The notes under the pieces were generated by a model. It ran no database searches, was not told the origin of the DNA, and saw only the letters and a program-made list of their open reading frames with translations. The position numbers were made by a program, and so were the translations under genes. From Candidatus Neomarinimicrobiota bacterium (GTDB lineage Bacteria; Fidelibacterota; UBA2242; B5-G15), in assembly GCA_017656425.1 (NCBI GenBank), contig JACDNV010000007.1, positions 1 through 64,000 of the forward strand: 64,000 nucleotides of DNA, in the 5' to 3' direction. Below are positions 14,668 to 23,953 of this stretch, piece by piece (position 1 is the stretch's first letter; every line of letters begins with the position of its first letter).

Positions 14668-15828
14668 TTTATATATCTTCTTTTTAAGAAAGGATGGAAT
14701 ATAATCGCTTTCTGCAATTGGCTTTTCCTGCTCGAACGAAAATGTAAGATTCGTAGGTTTTTCTGTTCTTTTAACGTCAGGCGTTATATCAGACGATATT
14801 TCCTTTTGTAATGATGAAATAAATGCTTCTGCGTTCATATCCTCGTTAACCTGTTGAACTTTTTTCATATTTCCATTGAATCCAGTAGCAATAACTGTTA
14901 CCATAATTTCATCTTTTAGGCTTTCATCTATTACCGCACCAAAAATTATTTCCGCATCCTTTCCTGCCTCTTCAGTTATAATCTGACATGCTTCATTGAC
15001 TTCAAAAATATTGAGGTTTTCACCGCCAGTTATATTTATCAATATTCCACTGGCACCTTTTATACTTACATCATCAAGCAGTGGGCTAGATATAGCCATT
15101 TGGGCAGCGAGAGAGGCTCTTTCTTCACCTTTTGCAACTCCAGTTCCCATTACTGCATCGCCAGCATCTTTCATTATAGTACGGACATCAGCAAAATCTA
15201 AGTTGATTATCCCATGTCTGTTGATTAGGTCTGAAATACCACGAGTTGCTTGATGTAGTACACTATCAGCTACCTTAAAGGCTTCTTTAAAGCTTGTATT
15301 TCTATCAACTATCGATAAAAGCCTTTGGTTAGGGATTACAATCAAAGTGTCAACATAATTTCTTAATTCCTTAATACCAGATTCAGCTCGTTGCATTCTT
15401 CTGGACCCTTCAAACAGAAAGGGCTTTGTAATAATTGCAATTGTCAGTAATCCAATCTCTTTTGCAATCTGTGCAATAATGGGAGATGCTCCGGTACCAG
15501 TACCTCCTCCCATACCTGCAGTTATAAAGACCATATCAGAGTCTTTAATGGCATTAGCTACAAGCTGTCTATCCATTTCCATTGCCTGCTTCCCGATGTC
15601 TGCAACTGCACCAGCACCAAGTCCTTTTGTTATTTCCTTACCAATTTGAATTTTAATCGAAGCTTTATTATACTCCAGGTCCTGGGCATCTGTATTGACA
15701 GCAATGAATTCGACACCAGAGAGATTTTGCTCAATCATTCTGTTTATTGCATTTCCACCTGCTCCACCTACTCCAATTACCTTAATCCTTGCTTTTTGAT
15801 TTGAAAAGTCATCAATTTCGAATAACAT
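14665..15828 (-). CDS. ftsZ: cell division protein FtsZ
   Basis: 387-residue tubulin-like GTPase that forms the division ring. The nucleotide-binding loops are VGVGGAGGNAINRM near 18-31, the signature GGGTGTG at 107-113 and the synergy-loop phrase NLDFADVRTIM. A variable linker ends in the conserved C-terminal peptide SDYIPSFLKKK, the docking site for FtsA. The ribosome site aggaggg precedes the ATG. It is the last gene of the dcw cluster, 21 bases after ftsA. Confidence 0.97.
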   Translation of the reverse strand: MLFEIDDFSNQKARIKVIGVGGAGGNAINRMIEQNLSGVEFIAVNTDAQDLEYNKASIKIQIGKEITKGLGAGAVADIGKQAMEMDRQLVANAIKDSDMVFITAGMGGGTGTGASPIIAQIAKEIGLLTIAIITKPFLFEGSRRMQRAESGIKELRNYVDTLIVIPNQRLLSIVDRNTSFKEAFKVADSVLHQATRGISDLINRHGIINLDFADVRTIMKDAGDAVMGTGVAKGEERASLAAQMAISSPLLDDVSIKGASGILINITGGENLNIFEVNEACQIITEEAGKDAEIIFGAVIDESLKDEIMVTVIATGFNGNMKKVQQVNEDMNAEAFISSLQKEISSDITPDVKRTEKPTNLTFSFEQEKPIAESDYIPSFLKKKIYK

Positions 15829-15849
15829 AACTCCCTCCTTTTAAATATT

Positions 15850-17088
15850 TTAAAGTATTTTTTTTAATAGATTTTCTAGCCATTTAAATTTTCTTTTCTT
15901 AAAAGACTTTGTTTGTGTTAGTGATTTTTTACTTAATTCACCAAAGCATCTTAATAATCCTAGACTCGCTGCAAATTCAGGCTTTTTTAGCTCATCGGGC
16001 ATTTCACTAAATCCATAGGGTAAGCCTGTTCTTGATTTCGTTTCAAAGACCAATTCTGCAAGTTCATCAATTCTTTGAAGATTTGCTGTTCCTCCAGTAA
16101 TTACCACAGGGAAGGTTCTATAGAAATTTAAATTTGCCTTTCTGCATTCATTTTTTATATCACTGAAGATTTCTTCTACTCTTGGTTCTATATAGGAGGC
16201 AAGAGTATACTTTGTTATAGATATTTTTGAACCGTTTATAAGTTCAATTTGTATTTCCTTATCCTTGTGCTTTTCATTTGGGATTGCTGATCCATATTCC
16301 TTTTTTAAATTTTCAGCTGTACTCAATGGGATCTGCATCAGATAGGCAATATCGGTAGTAATATTTTTGCCAGCATTATTTATAATACTGGTCTGATAGA
16401 TTCCACCTGAGTAAAATACCGATAGTTTTGTATTATCACTTCCTATATCAATGAGAATGGCACCTAATTCCATTTCATCTTTATATAATGTTCCATATGC
16501 TGAAGCAAGTGAATGGGAAAAGAATTGTGTCACCTTTACTCCTGTATTTTCAATGCTCCTTTTTAAATTGATTGCACTTGTATAGTTATAAGCAATTAAA
16601 TGAATCCGGGCTTCAAGTCTTCGGCAGGACAGATTTATTGGATTTTTTATTCCCGATTGATTATCAAGAACAAATTCTTGAGGAATAAGGTGTAATATTT
16701 TCCAATCAACAGGCAAATCTATCGCCTTTGCGTGTGATATTAATTTGTCTATATCTTCCTCATTTACCGTTTTAAGTAAATCGGAATCAGATGAATGTTC
16801 GTCAATTATAACAGCGCTACTTGTGTTTAATCCTTTTATATGATCTCCTGATAAGGTTGCGATACAGAGTTCAGTATGCAGATTTGCCATTTTCTCTGCA
16901 TTATCAATTGCCGTTGATATACTATCTGTTGCTTCAAAAATATCAATTACCTGGCCATTCTTTATCCCTCTGGAGTTCGCTGTTCCAAAACCCAATATGG
17001 TAGGCTCACTCTGTTCGTTGATTTCTGCAATTACAACTTTTATCATTTGACTTCCTGCATCAACTGCCATTATGATATTGTCGTACAT
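15850..17088 (-). CDS. ftsA: cell division protein FtsA
   Basis: 412-residue actin-like ATPase that tethers FtsZ to the membrane. MAVDAGSQMIKVVIAEI (phosphate 1), LIDIGSDNTKLSVF (phosphate 2) and VVITGGTANLQRI (adenosine motif) are in order, with the 1C domain between. The last residues (KWLENLLKKIL) form the amphipathic membrane-targeting helix. It lies 7 bases after ftsQ. Confidence 0.96.
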   Translation of the reverse strand: MYDNIIMAVDAGSQMIKVVIAEINEQSEPTILGFGTANSRGIKNGQVIDIFEATDSISTAIDNAEKMANLHTELCIATLSGDHIKGLNTSSAVIIDEHSSDSDLLKTVNEEDIDKLISHAKAIDLPVDWKILHLIPQEFVLDNQSGIKNPINLSCRRLEARIHLIAYNYTSAINLKRSIENTGVKVTQFFSHSLASAYGTLYKDEMELGAILIDIGSDNTKLSVFYSGGIYQTSIINNAGKNITTDIAYLMQIPLSTAENLKKEYGSAIPNEKHKDKEIQIELINGSKISITKYTLASYIEPRVEEIFSDIKNECRKANLNFYRTFPVVITGGTANLQRIDELAELVFETKSRTGLPYGFSEMPDELKKPEFAASLGLLRCFGELSKKSLTQTKSFKKRKFKWLENLLKKIL

Positions 17089-17095
17089 TCGTCTT

Positions 17096-17857
17096 TTAAC
17101 CTCTGGTCCTTTTTTCTCTAACTATAATTTGTTTCTTCCATCTAAGATCAATGTAACGAAAGCTAGAGTAGATATTTTTAATACCTGCTTTTTGCTGAAA
17201 GTTTGATAATACTTTTAGTTTATAATCCCAGTTACCTTTCCCAAGATATATTGGAACGCCTTGATCTATTGTTATTAATTTAAATTCTTTATCTTCAATT
17301 ACAAGTTCTGATAAGTGTTTGTAAATTGATGGATAATTATATTTTGCATTTTTTATAAGTTGTATAGCTTCTACTAAATCTTTATTCTCAATCATTTGTA
17401 AAAGTCTGATTTTTAGTTTTTTATCTGAATTGTAGCTAATTATTGGAATATTTAAATGTATTTTTGCTTTCGGTAGTGGTAGAAGTGTAAGGTCTTCATC
17501 TACCACGTATAATCTGTCAAGTTTCAGGAAACTTAACGGTTCCCTTTCTTCAATCCTTATAAGTATTGTTGAAGGGAAGATTTTTGAAACGGAAGCGACC
17601 TTGACATATGGTAGATCTGATAGCGATTTCTGAAGTGAATCAGTATGAATTAAAAATATATCTTGTGATATATATTTTTTTGATATTTTTAGTATATCTT
17701 CTTTTAATGTGATGTGATTTCCTGTTATATATATGTTTTTAATATTAAAAATTTCCAAGTATTTGCACCAGTATAAAGAAAGATAGATAATACTTGTAAA
17801 AATAGCTATGAATAGTAGAATTTTTATAGTCGTTATAATTGATTGTAGTACATTCAT
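17096..17857 (-). CDS. ftsQ: cell division protein FtsQ (DivIB type)
   Basis: 253 residues: short cytoplasmic N-terminus, one membrane helix (about 11-31), then a POTRA domain beginning FNIKNIYITGNHITLKEDIL and an FtsQ-type beta domain (SLSDLPYVKVASVSKIFPST, then IRIEEREPLSFLK). It links the periplasmic FtsBLQ complex to the division synthase. It lies one base after murC and just before ftsA; murB and ddl, often found next to it, are absent. Confidence 0.92.
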   Translation of the reverse strand: MNVLQSIITTIKILLFIAIFTSIIYLSLYWCKYLEIFNIKNIYITGNHITLKEDILKISKKYISQDIFLIHTDSLQKSLSDLPYVKVASVSKIFPSTILIRIEEREPLSFLKLDRLYVVDEDLTLLPLPKAKIHLNIPIISYNSDKKLKIRLLQMIENKDLVEAIQLIKNAKYNYPSIYKHLSELVIEDKEFKLITIDQGVPIYLGKGNWDYKLKVLSNFQQKAGIKNIYSSFRYIDLRWKKQIIVREKRTRG

Positions 17858-17858
17858 A

Positions 17859-19238
17859 TTAATCTTTTGACAATCTCTCGACGAGTTTATTGTTTATTTT
17901 CCATACATCACCAGCACCAAGGGTTATTATCATATCATTCTTTTGTATCATTTTAGTAATTAGCTCAGGCAGAATTTCTCTATCTTCAACGTAGTGAACT
18001 TTTTGATGTCCATATCCCTTTAATGCATCGAAAATCAACTTGCCTGTTACACCATCTATTGGCTCTTCACGAGCAGGGTAAACATCTAAAACTATTGCAA
18101 TATCGGAAAGAGTAAGAGCTTCGGCGAACTCTTTATAAAAATCTCTGGTTCTTGAATATAAATGTGGTTGAAATATTGAAATTATTCTTCTATTCCAACC
18201 GGTTTTAGCAGCGTATAACGTTGCTTTAATTTCACTTGGATGGTGAGCATAGTCGTCAACTACCACTACTTTATTGTCTTTATAGGTAATTTCAAATCTT
18301 CTGTGTACTCCAGTGAATTCCTCTAGAGCTGATTTTATTGTTTTCATATGTATGTCATATTGAAGTGCGACTGATATAGCAGCAAGTGAGTTTTTTATAT
18401 TATGAATTCCAGGAACATTTAACCTGAAATTACCAATTGTTTTTCCGTTTGTTGAATAGACTTTATATCTGCTAGTATTTTCCTTTAGAAAAATTGAGTT
18501 GGCGTACAAATCTGCGTCTGGAGAAAGCCCATATGTAAAAACAGGTTTCTCGAAATTTTGAATTATCCTTCTATTTGCTGGTTCGTCAAGACATATGGTG
18601 ATGGAGCCATAGAATGGAACACTATTGGCAAATTGAGTGAAAGCTTTTTCAATATCATCTAAGGAAGTATAGCAATCGAGATGTTCTGCCTCTATAGTTG
18701 TGATTATTGCGTTGGTTGGATTAAGTTTTAAAAATGATCTGTCAAATTCATCCGCCTCGACTATAATGTAATTTCCTGACCCAGGCCTTGTCGGGCTACC
18801 GAGGCTTCTTACCACTCCGCCAACTATAATGATGGGATCAAATTTTGCTGCGGTAAATATTTTCCCAATCATGGATGTAGTTGTTGTTTTACCATGAGTG
18901 CCAGCTATTGCAATACTTACAGGTTTTAATTTCAATAATTCTCCAAGCATTTCAGCTCGTCGCATAATTGGTATGTGCTTTTTCTTTGCAGCCTGAAGTT
19001 CTGGATTTCCAGGTTTTATTGCTGATGAATAGACTACAACATCGCATTTGTCCAGATTTTCCTCTTTATGACCATAATGAATTTTAACCCCCATCTTTTC
19101 CAATCTGAGAGTATTTTCTGATTGAACAAGATCAGAGCCTGTTATTTTAAATCCCCAATGTACCAGAAGCTCAGCAATTCCGCTCATACCTATGCCGCCA
19201 ATACCGATAAAATGTACTTTTTTAATTTTTCCAAACAT
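17859..19238 (-). CDS. murC: UDP-N-acetylmuramate--L-alanine ligase MurC
   Basis: 459 residues. The N-terminal UDP-binding fold has HFIGIGGIGMSGIAELL (9-25); the ATP-binding loop is AGTHGKTTTTSMIG (112-125); VVDDYAHHPSEIKATL marks the C-terminal ligase domain. It adds the first amino acid of the peptidoglycan stem peptide in the cytoplasm. It overlaps murG by 17 bases, so the two are translationally coupled. Confidence 0.97.
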   Translation of the reverse strand: MFGKIKKVHFIGIGGIGMSGIAELLVHWGFKITGSDLVQSENTLRLEKMGVKIHYGHKEENLDKCDVVVYSSAIKPGNPELQAAKKKHIPIMRRAEMLGELLKLKPVSIAIAGTHGKTTTTSMIGKIFTAAKFDPIIIVGGVVRSLGSPTRPGSGNYIIVEADEFDRSFLKLNPTNAIITTIEAEHLDCYTSLDDIEKAFTQFANSVPFYGSITICLDEPANRRIIQNFEKPVFTYGLSPDADLYANSIFLKENTSRYKVYSTNGKTIGNFRLNVPGIHNIKNSLAAISVALQYDIHMKTIKSALEEFTGVHRRFEITYKDNKVVVVDDYAHHPSEIKATLYAAKTGWNRRIISIFQPHLYSRTRDFYKEFAEALTLSDIAIVLDVYPAREEPIDGVTGKLIFDALKGYGHQKVHYVEDREILPELITKMIQKNDMIITLGAGDVWKINNKLVERLSKD

Positions 19239-20361
19239 AATTTTCCACGTGCTCCATTATTTTTTTTGCTATTAAATCTGCAGTATTGTTCTTATAGAAT
19301 TTTCTAATATTTTTACTCATTTTTGCCATTTTCTGTGGCTCATTTAATAGTTCCGAGATTATATCATATAGTTTCTCTGTTTTTAGTTCGTATTGCAATA
19401 CGACACGTGTGGCCCCTGCCCTTTCAAAAAGTCTAGCATTTATTTCTTGATGATTTCCAGCAGCTGTAGGAAGAGGGATCAAAATAGCGGGTTTACCAAA
19501 ATAGGAAAGCTCTGCAAGAGTAAGAGCACCTGATCTTGAAACTACCAGATCGCATGAAGAATATGCAAATTCAATCTGGTGTATAAAAGGTGTCAGGTGA
19601 ATTCTTTTAACTTTCTGGAATTTTTCTTTTAGGTAAAAATAATTTTTGATACCGGTTTGCCATATGAATTGACAATTTAAGTTTTCAATATATTTCAAAA
19701 TATTTCTTTCCCAATACTTATTTATTGCTGCAGAGCCCTGACTACCACCGAAAATAAAGATCGTTTCAAATTTTTCGTCTAACTCAAAGAACTGCATAGC
19801 AAGATTTCTGTCGATAGGTTTTAAAGAAGATCTGAGTGGGATACCTGAATAGAAAGTATTTGGGATATATTTTTCTGTTTCCTTAAATGATGTAAATGTG
19901 ATTTCTGCGTGTTTTGAGTATCTCTTTGTTACCCAACCCGGGGTAACATTTTGTTCCTGCAAAAAATAGGGTTTCTTCATTAGCTTTGCTATGGAAAGTA
20001 CTGGAGCAGAGACGTAACTTCCTGTTCCAATGATGACATCTGGTTTGAACCAAAGAAATATTATATAACATTTGATATAACTTGCGAGTATTCTCAACGG
20101 AAGAACGGAATTCCTAAAGATATTTTTAAGATTGAATCCTCTCTGGAAACCACGGATAGGAATAAATTTTACAGGGAGATTAAGTTCCTTCAATACTACT
20201 TTTTCTATTCCCTTTTTAGTACCAATAAATAGAAACTCATTTTTTATATTATTGCTACAGCAAATCTTATGTATTGCCTCATATATGGCAATAGCTGGGA
20301 ATAGATGACCGCCTGTACCTCCGCCTGCAAATATTATTTTTAGTTTTTTATCCTTATACAT
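19222..20361 (-). CDS. murG: MurG, lipid II-forming N-acetylglucosaminyltransferase
   Basis: 379 residues, GT28 family. FAGGGTGGHLFPAIAI (11-26) is the acceptor-side glycine loop. GGSQGSAAIN is the second glycine loop and VVSRSGALTLAEL with PTAAGNHQEINA forms the UDP-GlcNAc site. It makes lipid II from lipid I at the inner face of the membrane. It overlaps ftsW by 8 and murC by 17 bases. Confidence 0.97.
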   Translation of the reverse strand: MYKDKKLKIIFAGGGTGGHLFPAIAIYEAIHKICCSNNIKNEFLFIGTKKGIEKVVLKELNLPVKFIPIRGFQRGFNLKNIFRNSVLPLRILASYIKCYIIFLWFKPDVIIGTGSYVSAPVLSIAKLMKKPYFLQEQNVTPGWVTKRYSKHAEITFTSFKETEKYIPNTFYSGIPLRSSLKPIDRNLAMQFFELDEKFETIFIFGGSQGSAAINKYWERNILKYIENLNCQFIWQTGIKNYFYLKEKFQKVKRIHLTPFIHQIEFAYSSCDLVVSRSGALTLAELSYFGKPAILIPLPTAAGNHQEINARLFERAGATRVVLQYELKTEKLYDIISELLNEPQKMAKMSKNIRKFYKNNTADLIAKKIMEHVENYVWKN

Positions 20362-21475
20362 ATTCCACCGTCAAAGTAATTTTTTCTTCCTTCGCTTTAA
20401 TTTTCTTTGAAATATTAATTAAAATTGCCATAGCTGATAAATTGTACATCATTGCTGATCCACCATAACTTATAAACGGTAGTGGCAATCCAGTTACTGG
20501 AAGGAGATTTACCACGACGGCAACATTTAAAATAAAATACATAAAAATACTTATAGAAAGTCCAAGTCCGAGTAGCTTACCAAAGGTATTGTCAGTTTTT
20601 ATAGATACTCTGATGCAATTGATAAATAGTATTAGAAACAATACCATAATAATTGACGTACCGATAAAGCCAAATTCCTCTCCCAAAACAGAGAAGATAA
20701 AATCAGTGTGGGGATTTGGTAGATACATGTTTTTTTCTATACTTTTACCAATTCCTTTACCAAAGAGACCGCCATTACCCAGGGATATTAAGGATTGCAT
20801 TATTTGATAATTGCCGTCAGCTTTGCCCTTTTCTGGTGAGATAAATAATAACACTCTACTTAGACGATAAGGCTCTATCAGGATAAAAATCAAAGAGCTG
20901 ATGGCAAATAAGCCAAGGAGAATTAATATGTTTTTTAGATTTACATTTCCAATAAATAAGATAGTTAAGCAAATAATGAAAATGGCTGCTGATGTACTAT
21001 AGTCTTTTTGCAAAATGATTAAAAATAGGGTAATAAATATTATTGACGAAATAAATAGAAACTTTTTTATATCAATACTGACTGATTCTTTATATTTATC
21101 TATATAGTATGATATAAAAATTATGAGAGTTAATTTAGAAAATTCAGAAGGTTGAATCCTTATCGGACCAATCGTTATCCACCTTTTTATTGTCCCTTTG
21201 TTCATTACGAAGCATAAAACTAGAAGGATAAAGGATAAAAAAACGAAGAGATAAGTTATCCTCTTTAAGAATCTGTAGTCCAAAAAAAGGAAAAAGAAAA
21301 ATAATGGCAATGCAGCCAGTATTTTTAAAATCTGTTGTTTTATTAAATAGTTTGGATCATTGTATTTTTCTGTGGATAAATATGAGCTGGCACTATATTG
21401 AACAATTATACCTAATACTAGAATTATTAAAAGTAGCATTATAAGATTTTTCGGGTAATTCCTATTATTTTGCAT
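20354..21475 (-). CDS. ftsW: SEDS-family peptidoglycan glycosyltransferase FtsW
   Basis: 373 residues with about ten membrane helices. IRIQPSEFSKLTLIIFISYY and GLPLPFISYGGSAMM are SEDS signatures, and the NPHTDFIFSVLGEEFGFIG loop carries the conserved aspartate region. It polymerises lipid II at the septum together with FtsI, also encoded in this cluster. It lies between murD and murG, overlapping both. Confidence 0.95.
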   Translation of the reverse strand: MQNNRNYPKNLIMLLLIILVLGIIVQYSASSYLSTEKYNDPNYLIKQQILKILAALPLFFFFLFLDYRFLKRITYLFVFLSFILLVLCFVMNKGTIKRWITIGPIRIQPSEFSKLTLIIFISYYIDKYKESVSIDIKKFLFISSIIFITLFLIILQKDYSTSAAIFIICLTILFIGNVNLKNILILLGLFAISSLIFILIEPYRLSRVLLFISPEKGKADGNYQIMQSLISLGNGGLFGKGIGKSIEKNMYLPNPHTDFIFSVLGEEFGFIGTSIIMVLFLILFINCIRVSIKTDNTFGKLLGLGLSISIFMYFILNVAVVVNLLPVTGLPLPFISYGGSAMMYNLSAMAILINISKKIKAKEEKITLTVEYV

Positions 21476-22853
21476 ACATACTCTTCAAAATTTTTACACA
21501 GTTTATGAAGTCATTGCCTCTTTCTTCGAAATTTTTATACATATCAAAACTTGCACAGGCAGGTGATAGTAAAACTATATTCCCTTTATCCGCAGATAGA
21601 AATCCGCCAATAACAGCGTCGAACATTGATATTGCCTCTTTGCATGGGATATATTCCTTAAATATATTTGTTATTTTGCTTTTACATTCCCCAATGGCAA
21701 TTATTTTCTTTACTTTTCCTTTGATAATAGGTTTCAGCTCTTCAAAATTTGCTCCTTTATCTTTACCTCCGAGTATCAATATTATTGGCTTATCCAACCC
21801 TCTGATAGCATATTTTACTGAATCAATATTTGTTGCTTTTGAATCGTTATAAAATTTTACTCCTTTAATGCTATCAACGTACTCCATTCTATGTTTTAAT
21901 CCAGTTAATGTCATTATTATTTTTTTTAAATGTTTGCGACTATTTGATATAACCATATAGGCATTTAAACTTGCAAGCAAATTATATGTGTTGTGTTCAC
22001 CAGGCAATCGGAAATCCTTTCTTTCAGCAATTTTTACTTTATCTATTGTTATAAAGGTGTCGTTCTCGAAAATAATAGGTGATCCTGTGTTTTTATGAAT
22101 AGAGAAGGGGATAATATTTGGCTTTGAAGGTAATCTTTCTTTCAAGATTGGATCGTCGTCATTGTAAATATAGTAATCGTTTTTATCCTGATTTTTATAA
22201 ATATTTAATTTTGCTCTTATATAATTATTAAAGGTTTTATGTCTATCAATGTGATCAGGGGTAATATTCATTACAATACATATAAATGGCTTAAAATGCT
22301 TGATGTATTCCAGCTGGAAACTGCTTATTTCAAGTACGATTATAGTATCATCGTTAAATGTATCACCATTTTTTACTATCTTGGAATAGGGGATTCCAAT
22401 ATTTCCACCGTAATAAACGTTATAACCTGCCTTGCTAAGTATCTGGTATAGTAGGTAGGTGGTTGTGGATTTCCCATTTGAGCCAGTGACAGCGATAATT
22501 TTATGTTTATAACTGAACCAGTATGCCAGTTCAATTTCACTGATTATCTCTATTTTCCTAGATTTAATTTTTTTAATAATGTCGCTATCGGATGATATCC
22601 CTGGACTAACAATTACCAAATCGCTTTTAAGCACTTCATCACTGTGCCCACCTGTTTCTATTTTAACACCTGCATTTATTAAAGATTTTAATTCGGCATT
22701 ATCAAATATTTTTTGTTTTATTTCTGACAGTAAAATACTTTTGCATTTTCCAGCGAGTAAAAAAGAAGCCCAGATACCACTGGTACCAGCTCCAAGGATT
22801 GCTACCTTTTTATGCTCCAGTTCTTCTATTTCTTTCTTAACTTTCTCACTCAT
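21465..22853 (-). CDS. murD: UDP-N-acetylmuramoylalanine--D-glutamate ligase MurD
   Basis: 462 residues. KVAILGAGTSGIWASFLL starts the UDP-binding domain, AVTGSNGKSTTTYLLY is the ATP loop, ITPDHIDRHKTFNNYIRAK the metal/carbamoyl-lysine region, and YNDSKATNIDSVKYAI starts the C-terminal domain. It adds D-glutamate. The gene overlaps mraY by 4 and ftsW by 11 bases. Confidence 0.97.
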   Translation of the reverse strand: MSEKVKKEIEELEHKKVAILGAGTSGIWASFLLAGKCKSILLSEIKQKIFDNAELKSLINAGVKIETGGHSDEVLKSDLVIVSPGISSDSDIIKKIKSRKIEIISEIELAYWFSYKHKIIAVTGSNGKSTTTYLLYQILSKAGYNVYYGGNIGIPYSKIVKNGDTFNDDTIIVLEISSFQLEYIKHFKPFICIVMNITPDHIDRHKTFNNYIRAKLNIYKNQDKNDYYIYNDDDPILKERLPSKPNIIPFSIHKNTGSPIIFENDTFITIDKVKIAERKDFRLPGEHNTYNLLASLNAYMVISNSRKHLKKIIMTLTGLKHRMEYVDSIKGVKFYNDSKATNIDSVKYAIRGLDKPIILILGGKDKGANFEELKPIIKGKVKKIIAIGECKSKITNIFKEYIPCKEAISMFDAVIGGFLSADKGNIVLLSPACASFDMYKNFEERGNDFINCVKILKSMYAK

Positions 22854-23953
22854 AATAATTTGAAACTGCTTAAGCTGATTAAAGCCAGTAATATTCCAAT
22901 TATCCAGAATCTTATGACTATTTTCGTTTCAGGCCATCCCTTAAGTTCAAAATGATGATGTAAGGGTGCCATAAGAAAAACCCTTTTCCCTTCTCCATAT
23001 TTTTTCTTAGTGTATTTGAAATAGGTTACTTGAATTAATACACTGGCTGCTTCAACAACAAATATCCCGCCGAGTAATACGAGTAATATTTCCTTTTTGG
23101 CCAGTACGGCAATGGTACCTATAGCTCCACCGAGAAATAGGCTTCCAGTATCTCCCATGAATACTTCTGCTGGTTTACAATTAAACCAGAGAAATCCCAG
23201 CAAGGCGCCGGATAATGCCATAGAATAGACAGTTAATTCACCAGAGCCAGGTATATAAATAGTATTTAAGTAACTGCTAAAATCAACACGGCCGGTGATG
23301 TAACAAATAATAGACAATGTAAGTGATATAATGCCAACGAGTCCAGTTGCTAATCCATCGAGTCCATCGGTAAGGTTGACTGCGTTAGAAGTTCCTGTTA
23401 TCACAACGGCAATGAATATTATATAGAACAATCCAAAATCAACATTGGCATTTTTCAAAAAAGGTATAGATGTGATTGAATTATATTCCTCAAAGTGATT
23501 GCAAAAGTAAATAAATAGTCCAAGAGCTAAGCCAAATGTTAGCTGACCTATTAGTTTATACTTTGCAACAAGTCCGTCTTTGTATCCCTTAACAGATTTT
23601 AAGTAGTCGTCGATAAATCCAATCAGCCCCATCCAGATGGTTGCTATAAGAATAATAATTGTATAAACGTTGGATAGATTACCCCATAGAAGCATAGATG
23701 TTAGTACTGAGATTAAAATTATTATACCGCCCATAGTTGGGGTGCCCTGCTTGGATAGGTGAGTAGATGGACTATTATGTCGTACAATTTCACCGATTTG
23801 ATTCTTCTTTAGGTATTTTATTATAGCGGGTCCAATTAGAAAGCTTAAAAGAAGAGCAGTTATCGCTGACATTGCAGCTCTAAATGTGATATAATGGAAA
23901 ATATTAAATGGGCTGAAAAGGTTTTTTAAAGGATATAAAAATTCGTAAAACAT
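22850..23953 (-). CDS. mraY: phospho-N-acetylmuramoyl-pentapeptide transferase MraY
   Basis: 367 residues with about ten membrane helices. The catalytic loops are all present: TPTMGGIIIL, GFIDDYLKS, NAVNLTDGLDGLATG, FMGDTGSLFLGG and APLHHHFELKGWPE. It makes lipid I by moving the MurNAc-pentapeptide to undecaprenyl phosphate. It directly abuts murF. Confidence 0.98.
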   Translation of the reverse strand: MFYEFLYPLKNLFSPFNIFHYITFRAAMSAITALLLSFLIGPAIIKYLKKNQIGEIVRHNSPSTHLSKQGTPTMGGIIILISVLTSMLLWGNLSNVYTIIILIATIWMGLIGFIDDYLKSVKGYKDGLVAKYKLIGQLTFGLALGLFIYFCNHFEEYNSITSIPFLKNANVDFGLFYIIFIAVVITGTSNAVNLTDGLDGLATGLVGIISLTLSIICYITGRVDFSSYLNTIYIPGSGELTVYSMALSGALLGFLWFNCKPAEVFMGDTGSLFLGGAIGTIAVLAKKEILLVLLGGIFVVEAASVLIQVTYFKYTKKKYGEGKRVFLMAPLHHHFELKGWPETKIVIRFWIIGILLALISLSSFKLL

